From the NCBI GenBank assembly GCA_964438715.1, contig CAYTLQ010000311.1, positions 1 through 6,380 on the forward strand: a DNA stretch of 6,380 nucleotides, in the 5' to 3' direction. Positions within the stretch are counted from its first letter, which is position 1. Each line of letters opens with the position of its first letter. Below the pieces are notes generated by a model. The model was not told the origin of the DNA. It saw only the letters and a list, made by a program, of their open reading frames with translations, and ran no database searches. The DNA comes from CAYTLQ01 sp964438715 (GTDB lineage: Bacteria; Bacteroidota; Ignavibacteria; Ignavibacteriales; Ignavibacteriaceae). The position numbers were made by a program, and so were the translations under genes. This document shows, piece by piece, positions 1 to 6,071 of this stretch.

Positions 1-393
1 AACTGAGACTGCGATATTTTTCAGAAGAGGCAATGTGTACTCAATGCTGAATCCACCAAATCCATTATCGTACTGAACTTCGTGCTCATAACCATTGACT
101 AACGACTTTTCACTCGTGGAACCACCAAGACCTACACCACCAATCCGGAGATTACGGACAATTGGCAGATATACGAATCCGCCACCGCCGGAAAGGTAAA
201 AGCCCGAGGTACCTATTTCCGGCACTCCGAAGGATTTTACATGTTCATTTAACTTTTCAACGCCGGGAAAAAACCATGCCGGCGTAAATCCTCCTCCGAA
301 ACCAAATGGTGAATCGAAGTATTTTTTATCCTGGGAATTGCTGCTACCGGCGAATGCAATAATCAGCAAAAGTAAAATTGTACATCTTTTCAT
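1..393 (-). CDS. Secreted glycine-rich protein, probably outer-membrane associated (5' part; 3' end beyond window)
   Basis: This reading frame is open for 131 codons from an ATG at 393-391 to the left edge with no stop, so the C-terminus is missing. The protein starts MKRCTILLLLIIAFAG..., a typical signal peptide with two basic residues, a leucine/isoleucine core at about 5-15 and likely signal peptidase I cleavage near residue 20 (SNS-Q). The Cys at position 4 lies before the core, so it is not a lipobox. The mature part is rich in glycine and aromatic residues in short alternating stretches (GFGGGF, about 31-36; SGGGGFVYLP, 68-77; RIGGVGLGG, 83-91), a look shared by beta-barrel and other outer-membrane proteins. 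I do not recognise a named family. It starts 17 nt after the stop of the transglutaminase-like gene, so it is probably co-transcribed. No Shine-Dalgarno sequence is visible; the ATG was chosen because the signal peptide begins there. Export is well supported; the membrane location is inference. Confidence 0.75.
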   Translation of the reverse strand, partial: MKRCTILLLLIIAFAGSSNSQDKKYFDSPFGFGGGFTPAWFFPGVEKLNEHVKSFGVPEIGTSGFYLSGGGGFVYLPIVRNLRIGGVGLGGSTSEKSLVNGYEHEVQYDNGFGGFSIEYTLPLLKNIAVSV

Positions 394-410
394 ATCAAAC
401 AGTGTTTTAT

Positions 411-1925
411 TTATTTTTCCGATTCTTCATTTAAGAACTCAACTTTCATATCATAATCCCAATTGTTGAAATACAGATTACCGCCTTTCCACTCGACCTC
501 TCCGCGCTGGAAATCGACTGTTTCACTTCGTGGATATACTTTGGCTGGAAATAAATTCTGCGAATATCCATCATTCACAATAAAATGATAATTATCGGTA
601 TTGCCAAGGTAAAAATACTTCAAGTTTGGATCATCAAAATTTTGTATGCCAAATGACTGATCGACCGGTATCCATCCATACTGATCGGTATAAATGAGGC
701 ACCAATCATGTAAATTTAAAGAGCCGGGGTGAAACATCCAGCCGCTCTGCCAGCGGGCAGGTATGCCATTATATCGACAAAGAGTCATAAAAAGCATGGT
801 CTGAATACCGCAATCTCCATGTCTGTTTTCTATGCAGTAGCCAGAAATGTTTTTAATAGTTGAATATTCCAGAGCGCTTGCCCATGGAATATTAATACTA
901 ATCCATGTGAATATTCTTTTTAATATTTCGGTTTTAGATTTACTACCGGTGGTAATTTTGTCGGAGAGCGCTTTTAATTCATCTGAAAACACTATATGAG
1001 GTTTTTCCTCTTTTGTGAATTCTTTAAAGAGAAGTAAACTTTCACCAAAGGTGAGAGTTTCATCCATCGTAATCCGAGGTACTTCAGACAAAGCAGTATA
1101 AGTCAATGAATATCGCGCTATTGTTGGTTGGTCTTTAACTGCAGAAGCCTCTAAGTATAATGTTCTTTGGAGAAAATTCACAGGGGCAATTACATATTCA
1201 TCGGGTAATAGTGTCCGCATTTTAATGGACTCAGAAGTGTTGTCATAAGGTGAAGGTAAGGATGCCTCAACGGAATGTAATTTAATATTGATTTGCCTTT
1301 GATGTCCTTCACGCGGAAAAGGCAGCCAGAAGCGAATTATTTCTCCTTCCGGAACAGCATTTTTATCGACGGTTAAAGTATAAGTAATTTTAATTTGTTG
1401 TGGAGAAGAGTAAACCTTGCCGGATATTTTTCTTTCACGAACAACAGCAGGTATATGAATCTGTAGAAAAGAATCCAATGGATCGTTTATGGGTCCATCA
1501 ATCTGTTCCATTAACTTTTTAGCTTCTTTATTTATCCGGAAAAAATTTCTTGCGGCCTGACTGAAATATTTTCGCTCACCATCAATTAACCGCATTTCAA
1601 GACTTTTTTCAGTCTCCCATTTACGGAGCATATCAGGTGTAACATTTGGATAATACTTTTTGATATAGTTGAGAACATCTTCTTCGGATTTTCGGAAATC
1701 CAGCCGGATTCTATTCATCAGATCTTTTCTGAAACTTAGCTCGTAACCCTCTATTTTATTTGCGGAGGGTAAAAGATAGTTAATCAACGAGTCGGCTTTG
1801 CGGAATTCTCCTTTTTCTATCAACACATCAATTTCATTCAGCCCTCTATCCTGACCAAATAGAATGAAAGGGAGAAGAAAAAGGGCAATAAAAATCCTGA
1901 ACCAGAAATTTTTGCAGTGCCGCAA
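411..1925 (-). CDS. Secreted transglutaminase-like (papain-fold) protein
   Basis: A 504-residue exported protein with a C-terminal transglutaminase-like core. Residues 6-24 form a signal peptide (hydrophobic IFIALFLLPFILFG, cleavage near G24-Q25). Residues about 30-150 are charged and probably helical and match no domain I know. Residues about 165-300 look beta-rich, as in the domain preceding many bacterial transglutaminase cores. The core spans about 315-445: GDCGIQTMLF holds the probable nucleophile Cys372, LHDW gives His406 and IPVDQSFG gives Asp422, so the Cys-His-Asp triad is complete. Related bacterial proteins act as proteases, amidases or cross-linking enzymes, and the sequence does not say which. 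The start is TTG at 1925-1923: the upstream gene's TAA is in the same frame only 6 nt before it, the next Met is residue 70, and only the TTG start keeps the signal peptide. Fold and export are secure; substrate is unknown. Confidence 0.9.
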   Translation of the reverse strand: MRHCKNFWFRIFIALFLLPFILFGQDRGLNEIDVLIEKGEFRKADSLINYLLPSANKIEGYELSFRKDLMNRIRLDFRKSEEDVLNYIKKYYPNVTPDMLRKWETEKSLEMRLIDGERKYFSQAARNFFRINKEAKKLMEQIDGPINDPLDSFLQIHIPAVVRERKISGKVYSSPQQIKITYTLTVDKNAVPEGEIIRFWLPFPREGHQRQINIKLHSVEASLPSPYDNTSESIKMRTLLPDEYVIAPVNFLQRTLYLEASAVKDQPTIARYSLTYTALSEVPRITMDETLTFGESLLLFKEFTKEEKPHIVFSDELKALSDKITTGSKSKTEILKRIFTWISINIPWASALEYSTIKNISGYCIENRHGDCGIQTMLFMTLCRYNGIPARWQSGWMFHPGSLNLHDWCLIYTDQYGWIPVDQSFGIQNFDDPNLKYFYLGNTDNYHFIVNDGYSQNLFPAKVYPRSETVDFQRGEVEWKGGNLYFNNWDYDMKVEFLNEESEK

Positions 1926-1931
1926 GATAGT

Positions 1932-2456
1932 TTATTCCTCGTTTAATGTTGCTAAAATTAAATCTACCACCTCCCGATATGCTCCATGTCCACCTTTTTT
2001 CGAGCATGTATAGTCCACAATCTCTTTAATACTCTCAACTGCATCATTAGGACAGGCGCTGAACCCGACGACTTTGATTATGTCCCGATCATTTACATCA
2101 TCACCTATATATCCAACATTTTCAAATGAAATACCCTCTTTTTGGCAAATTTCTTCAAGCGCCGGCAACTTATTAAGATCACCGGTATAGATATAATGAA
2201 ATTCAAGCCTTTCTCCTCGTATCCTTCCGATTGGTGCCTTGTCACTTGAGATTAAACCAACTTTAATTCCTTTTTCTCTTAGCAGATATGAACCCATACC
2301 GTCTTTAACCTGAAACTTTTTCATAACCAGACCTTCATTGGTGTAGTACATACCTCCATCGGTTAAAACTCCGTCAACATCGGTAAGAAAAAGTTTAATT
2401 TTTCTGATTTTGTCAGTTAATATTTTATTGTTCGGACGAGGAATCTTTCTTGTCAT
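1932..2456 (-). CDS. KdsC-like HAD phosphatase (Kdo 8-phosphate or nonulosonate 9-phosphate phosphatase)
   Basis: A cytoplasmic 174-residue HAD phosphatase of the capless KdsC type, which acts as a tetramer and removes phosphate from Kdo 8-phosphate or a sialic-acid-like 9-phosphate before CMP activation. All catalytic motifs are visible: motif I DVDGVLTDGG (Asp26 nucleophile, Asp28 acid/base), motif II Ser70 in GLISSD, motif III Lys96 in GDLNKLPAL, and motif IV GDDVND with Asp119 and Asp120 for Mg2+. The C-terminal tail GGHGAYRE (155-162) is the family's active-site closing segment. Length is normal. The loop after motif II reads SSDKAPIGRIRGER, where classical KdsC has TGR; an acidic residue (Asp72) replaces that Arg, which resembles KDN/sialate 9-phosphate phosphatases, so no gene symbol is given. 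The ATG is the first possible start because an in-frame TGA directly precedes it; no clear ribosome binding site is seen. It is probably co-transcribed with the transglutaminase-like gene. Family is certain, substrate is not. Confidence 0.93.
   Translation of the reverse strand: MTRKIPRPNNKILTDKIRKIKLFLTDVDGVLTDGGMYYTNEGLVMKKFQVKDGMGSYLLREKGIKVGLISSDKAPIGRIRGERLEFHYIYTGDLNKLPALEEICQKEGISFENVGYIGDDVNDRDIIKVVGFSACPNDAVESIKEIVDYTCSKKGGHGAYREVVDLILATLNEE
1934..1946 (-). promoter_or_regulatory. Ribosome binding site supporting the TTG start
   Basis: The minus strand reads GAGG (plus-strand complement at 1937-1940) inside the last codons of the phosphatase gene, 11 nt before the TTG at 1925-1923. 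Spacing is slightly long but acceptable. Because the site lies within the upstream coding sequence, translation of the transglutaminase-like gene is probably coupled to that of the phosphatase. Seen directly: the motif, the 6-nt gap and the in-frame upstream stop. Inferred: coupling. Confidence 0.5.
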
Positions 2457-2486
2457 TCAGATTAAACTTTACGAATAATTCCGCTA

Positions 2487-2534
2487 TCTATAATGTAAAA
2501 TTTGGTAGATTTACCCTTCTATAATATGAATTTT
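2487..2534. repeat. Imperfect 17-bp direct repeat, 31 bp apart
   Basis: TCTATAATGTAAAATTT (2487-2503) recurs as TCTATAATATGAATTTT (2518-2534) with 14 of 17 positions identical, including the first eight. The offset of 31 bp is about three helical turns, so both copies would face the same side of the DNA, as paired binding sites do. Chance is a real alternative in such AT-rich sequence. Confidence 0.35.
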
Positions 2535-2633
2535 TTCCTAGCCTTGAAATGTGTGACGGGGAAAATGTTCAGTAATAATCAAGAGTTCGATTTTAAAATG
2601 TTAATCAGGAAAATATTAAATAAAATACAAATT

Positions 2634-2641
2634 GAGGAAAA
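2634..2641 (+). promoter_or_regulatory. Ribosome binding site of the T9SS cargo gene
   Basis: GAGG at 2634-2637 lies 4 nt before the ATG at 2642, a clear though closely spaced Shine-Dalgarno sequence. It supports this start, which is also where the signal peptide begins. Confidence 0.7.
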
Positions 2642-3487
2642 ATGAGAAATTACATACTACCCGCAATTTTTATAATTTTATGTACAAGGAGCGTGTTTCC
2701 GCAAAACTGGACAAACATTTGGAATTCCGGACCCGTTCCCGGCACTTCTTATTCGGGGTATTTCGACTTTCAGAAAAACGGGAATAAGTGGGAGGAACGC
2801 CTTTATATTCTTGATACGGTACAATTTCAGGTTATGCAGGCGGGCTTTACGCTAACACCACAATATACCTATACCTTTAACGCCGCTGAAAAACTTGCAG
2901 GTAATCAGATATATTCATTATCTCAGGATCTTACCGGAGACAATATCACAGAATTCTATGTCCTTGCTTATTATGGAACAAGTACAGATTACCGTCAGGC
3001 ATTTAAGATAGTTGATATTACAACGGGGAATACAGTATTTGAAAAAAATGATCCGTCATTTTTTTATTCATATCCTTCAATCTACGATATTAATGCAGAT
3101 GGCATTCTGGAGTGTGTTTTTGTAAAGAGTAACTACCCTTATTCAAATGTTTATTATTACGAAGTATATAGCACCGGAATCAGTGGTGAAATTGATAATC
3201 AGAATCCGGTAGAGTTTCATCTCATGCAAAATTTTCCTAATCCGTTTAATCCTCAAACTGAAATCAGGTTTGAGTTGCAATCTGCCGGGGATATAAGTGT
3301 AGAAATATTCAATATGCAGGGTGAAGTTGTAAAAACATATCGCGAGGGGCAGTTACCTGCTGGGTCACACAAGGTTACATGGAATGGAACAGATGAAAAA
3401 TCCTTACGCCAGCCTTCGGGTATTTATTTTTATCGACTTTCTGTAAACGGAAAAGCTGATGTAAGAAAGATGATTCTCCTTCGGTAA
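2642..3487 (+). CDS. Secreted protein with FG-GAP/VCBS-like calcium motifs and a T9SS type A sorting domain
   Basis: A 281-residue exported protein of unknown role. A signal peptide covers about residues 1-21 (MRNYILPAIFIILC..., cleavage near FPQ). The middle contains two short acidic loops, DLTGDNITE (96-104) and DINADGILE (149-157), spaced like the DxNxDG calcium loops of FG-GAP/VCBS beta-propeller repeats; with only about two repeats, a full propeller cannot form from this chain alone. Residues about 192-281 are a complete type A C-terminal sorting domain: QNFPNPFNPQTEIRF, then VEIFNMQGEVV, GSHKVTWNG, SGIYFYRL and the final RKMILLR. In T9SS bacteria this tail directs passage across the outer membrane and is usually removed, with the protein released or attached to the surface. 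The gene stands alone: it diverges from the phosphatase gene and converges on glycogen phosphorylase. Targeting is well supported; the function of the mature part, about 170 residues, is unknown. Confidence 0.9.
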   Translation: MRNYILPAIFIILCTRSVFPQNWTNIWNSGPVPGTSYSGYFDFQKNGNKWEERLYILDTVQFQVMQAGFTLTPQYTYTFNAAEKLAGNQIYSLSQDLTGDNITEFYVLAYYGTSTDYRQAFKIVDITTGNTVFEKNDPSFFYSYPSIYDINADGILECVFVKSNYPYSNVYYYEVYSTGISGEIDNQNPVEFHLMQNFPNPFNPQTEIRFELQSAGDISVEIFNMQGEVVKTYREGQLPAGSHKVTWNGTDEKSLRQPSGIYFYRLSVNGKADVRKMILLR

Positions 3488-3516
3488 CCGTACATTACGA
3501 TTAATTAAAAACAAAA

Positions 3517-3537
3517 CGACCGGGTCTTGCCCGGTCG
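3517..3537. terminator. Bidirectional rho-independent terminator between convergent genes
   Basis: A perfect 8-bp GC-rich stem (CGACCGGG, 3517-3524, pairing with CCCGGTCG, 3530-3537) encloses the 5-nt loop TCTTG. It lies 29 nt after the T9SS cargo stop and 36 nt beyond the glycogen phosphorylase stop. The tail for the plus-strand transcript is modest (CTTTATTAAT); the tail for the minus-strand transcript is stronger (TTTTGTTTTTAATT). It should therefore serve both genes, with better termination of the phosphorylase transcript. Confidence 0.88.
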
Positions 3538-3573
3538 CTTTATTAATAGAAAGGGACATAGTAGAACATTACA

Positions 3574-6054
3574 CTATTGAATGTCTATTTTTACCGGCTT
3601 TACTTTCCAAATCAGTTCAGCATAATCCTGAATTGATCTGTCGCTTGAAAATTTAGCCATTCTTGCAACATTAATTATTGATTTTTTCGTCCATGCATCC
3701 TTATTACGGTATAATTTCTCCACTTCTCTTTGAGTTTTCAGGTAGGAGTCATAGTCAGCGAACAAACAATAATAATCAACATTCATCAAACCATCAAGAA
3801 GAGGCTTAAAAATACCGGGCTCAAATCTGTTGAAATAATTCGATGCAAGCATATCGATAACCCTCTTTAAATCAGGGTTACTCTCATAGTATTCACGGGG
3901 ATTATAATTTGATTGTTTTAGTGTAAGCACCTCATCAGCCAGAAGTCCGAAGATAAAAATATTTTCTTCTCCAACTTCCTCACGGATTTCGACATTCGCT
4001 CCATCCATAGTGCCAATCGTGAGTGCTCCATTAAGCGCAAATTTCATATTACCGGTTCCGGAAGCCTCAAAACCGGCAGTGGAAATTTGTTCAGAGAGAT
4101 CTGCTGCTGGAATAATCTTCTCAGCTAATGTTACAGAATAATTTTTCAGGAAGACAACTTTTAATTTACCATTAATATCGGGGTCGTGATTAATAACCTC
4201 CGCAACACAGTTAATAAGTTTAATTACCAACTTTGCCTGGAGATATGCAGGAGCGGCTTTACCGGCAAAAATAACTGTGCGTGATGGTATATCGAGATTC
4301 GGATTATCTTTCAGCTTGTTATATAATGAAATGACATGTAAGACATTGAGTAACTGGCGTTTGTATTCATGGAATCGTTTTACCTGAATATCGAATATTG
4401 AATCGGGATCAATTTTTATATCATGTTCTTTCTGGATATATTTTATTAATTCCGTTTTGTTCGACCACTTATATCCGCGCCAGGTATCGAGGAACTCTTT
4501 ATCCTTGGTAAATTTTTCAATTTTCTTTATTTGGGAAAGATCTTTTATCCAACCATCGCCAATTCTGTCAGTAATAAACGATGCAAGAGATGGGTTAGCT
4601 GTTCTCAGCCAGCGCCTTTGTGTAATACCATTTGTGACATTAAAGAATTTTTCCGGAAAAATTTTATAAAAATGTGGGAAAATGATGTTTTTTAGTATTT
4701 CGGTATGTAGTGCGGCAACACCGTTAATAGCGTGACAACCAATGATTGCAAGGTTTGCCATTCTAACTTTTTTATCTTTCCCTTCACGGATTATTGAAAG
4801 CTGACTCAGCACCTCTGCATCAACATGATACTTTTGTTTTACGAAATCAAGAAAGCGCTGATTAATTTCGTAAATAATCTGCAAATGTCGGGGAAGCAGT
4901 TCTTCGATAATTGATACCGACCATTCCTCAAGAGCTTCAGGAACAACAGTATGGTTTGTGTAAGAAAAAGTTTTCGTAGTAATTTTCCACGCTTCATCCC
5001 AGCCGAGTCCCTCGTCATCAAGTAAAATGCGCATTAGTTCGGGAATAGCAATAACGGGGTGAGTATCATTTAACTGAATGGCAACTTTGTCGGGAAACTT
5101 TTCATAATTCGAGTGATTGATGCGGAATTTTCTAATGATATCCTGCAAAGATGCGCTCACAAAGAAGTACTGCTGTTTAAGTCGCAGAAATTTCCCTTCG
5201 ATATATGTATCGTTAGGATACAAAACTTTTGAAATGTTTTCACTCAGATTTTTATGCTCAACTGCGGCAAGATAATTTCCGGCATTAAAATCACTGAAAT
5301 CAAACTCTTCAGTAGCTCGTGCCTGCCATAAACGAAGATTATTAACAGTATTGGTATCATAGCCGGGTACAGGTACATCGTAAGCATTTGCAAGAACATC
5401 TTGTGTATCGACCCATTTAAAGTGAAGCCGCTTTTTCTCGTCCTCATGAATTTCGACTCGCCCGTAAAATTTCACTCTGTATTTCAATTCTCGGCGTTGA
5501 ATCTCCCACGGATTACCATACGAGAGCCAGTTATCGGGTTGTTCTACCTGATAACCTTTTTCGATGCCTTGTTTAAAGATGCCGTATTCGTAGCGGATAC
5601 CATATCCAAATGCCGGCAGATCGAGAGTAGCCATAGAATCAAGAAAACATGCGGCGAGACGACCAAGACCTCCGTTACCAAGTCCCATATCATGCTCAAG
5701 ATCGATAATATCCTCAAGCACATACCCGTCTTTTTCAAGAATTTTCTGGCACTCATTATAATAGTCCATATTTACCAGAGCATTACCGAGTAACCTGCCC
5801 ATAAGGAACTCAAGAGAAAGGTAGTAAACTCTCTTTACATCTTTAATTTTATGAACATGCTGGGTTCTTAACCATTTGCGTATAAGTCTATCGCGGATGG
5901 ATACGGAAAGTGAAAAATAAATATCATCAGGTGTAACGGTAAAGCGATCTTTTACCAGCATAAATTCGAGGTGTTCGGCGAACTGATTCGAGAGGGAATA
6001 ACTCTCAAGACTTTCCCTGTCAGTAAAAAACATAGAAGTATCGGTTTTTGACAT
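3574..6054 (-). CDS. glgP: Glycogen/alpha-glucan phosphorylase (GT35, PLP-dependent)
   Basis: The cytoplasmic enzyme that cleaves terminal alpha-1,4-glucose units of glycogen or maltodextrin with phosphate to give glucose 1-phosphate. The 826-residue length is that of the classical animal/E. coli-type family and the chain is intact. Visible landmarks are GLGNGGLGRLAACFLDS (123-139), NDTHP (329-333), the YTNHTV active-site His368, TNGIT with Asn475, the phosphate-binding segment VKRFHEYKR (558-566, with Lys559, Arg560 and Lys565), and the PLP signature EASGTGNMKFALN (663-675) with cofactor Lys671. Compared with rabbit muscle phosphorylase as I remember it, the N-terminus lacks the RKQISVRG phosphorylation site and the AMP adenine loop is about 8 residues shorter (near 312-320), so control by phosphorylation or AMP is unlikely. 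The start ATG at 6054-6052 has a good ribosome binding site; Met8 is a weaker alternative. It follows rmlC by 17 nt. The exact glucan (glycogen or maltodextrin, GlgP or MalP) cannot be told from sequence alone. Confidence 0.98.
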   Translation of the reverse strand: MSKTDTSMFFTDRESLESYSLSNQFAEHLEFMLVKDRFTVTPDDIYFSLSVSIRDRLIRKWLRTQHVHKIKDVKRVYYLSLEFLMGRLLGNALVNMDYYNECQKILEKDGYVLEDIIDLEHDMGLGNGGLGRLAACFLDSMATLDLPAFGYGIRYEYGIFKQGIEKGYQVEQPDNWLSYGNPWEIQRRELKYRVKFYGRVEIHEDEKKRLHFKWVDTQDVLANAYDVPVPGYDTNTVNNLRLWQARATEEFDFSDFNAGNYLAAVEHKNLSENISKVLYPNDTYIEGKFLRLKQQYFFVSASLQDIIRKFRINHSNYEKFPDKVAIQLNDTHPVIAIPELMRILLDDEGLGWDEAWKITTKTFSYTNHTVVPEALEEWSVSIIEELLPRHLQIIYEINQRFLDFVKQKYHVDAEVLSQLSIIREGKDKKVRMANLAIIGCHAINGVAALHTEILKNIIFPHFYKIFPEKFFNVTNGITQRRWLRTANPSLASFITDRIGDGWIKDLSQIKKIEKFTKDKEFLDTWRGYKWSNKTELIKYIQKEHDIKIDPDSIFDIQVKRFHEYKRQLLNVLHVISLYNKLKDNPNLDIPSRTVIFAGKAAPAYLQAKLVIKLINCVAEVINHDPDINGKLKVVFLKNYSVTLAEKIIPAADLSEQISTAGFEASGTGNMKFALNGALTIGTMDGANVEIREEVGEENIFIFGLLADEVLTLKQSNYNPREYYESNPDLKRVIDMLASNYFNRFEPGIFKPLLDGLMNVDYYCLFADYDSYLKTQREVEKLYRNKDAWTKKSIINVARMAKFSSDRSIQDYAELIWKVKPVKIDIQ

Positions 6055-6059
6055 TTGCG

Positions 6060-6064
6060 CCTCT
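6060..6064 (-). promoter_or_regulatory. Ribosome binding site of glycogen phosphorylase
   Basis: The minus strand reads AGAGG, 5 nt before the ATG at 6054-6052 and within the 17-nt gap after the rmlC stop. It favours this ATG over the in-frame Met at codon 8. Confidence 0.75.
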
Positions 6065-6071
6065 TTTTAGT

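Larger units (their letters stand above)
2457..2641. promoter_or_regulatory. Divergent intergenic region, likely promoters for both flanking genes
   Basis: This 185-bp AT-rich stretch separates the divergent phosphatase (minus) and T9SS cargo (plus) genes, so it must hold a promoter for at least the plus-strand gene and probably for both. Two plus-strand TATAAT hexamers (2489-2494 and 2520-2525) match the sigma-70 -10 box exactly, but I see no good TTGACA 16-18 bp before either. A near match to the Bacteroidota-type element (TA, 3 nt, TTTG at 2496-2504; the usual gap is 2 nt) is also present. I cannot choose a transcription start. No riboswitch-like structure was recognised. Confidence 0.45.

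Noticed and set aside
2457..2641. A riboswitch or structured RNA in the divergent intergenic region
   Set aside because: The sequence is AT-rich with no strong stems or known aptamer motif, and neither neighbouring gene is a typical riboswitch target.
3517..3537. Hairpin as a mobile-element end or attachment site
   Set aside because: It is a single short GC stem between two convergent stops with a T-rich tail on each side, which a terminator explains fully; no transposase or integrase is nearby.
4457..4669. Plus-strand open frame of 70 codons
   Set aside because: Antisense shadow of glycogen phosphorylase; no motif and no ribosome binding site that I could defend.
4839..5756. Minus-strand open frames at 4839-5021, 5244-5447 and 5544-5756
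   Set aside because: All are alternative frames inside glycogen phosphorylase, which is intact, so they are not evidence of a frameshift.
5401..5793. Plus-strand open frame of 130 codons
   Set aside because: It lies wholly inside glycogen phosphorylase on the opposite strand, where the coding evidence is overwhelming, and its translation shows no recognisable motif.
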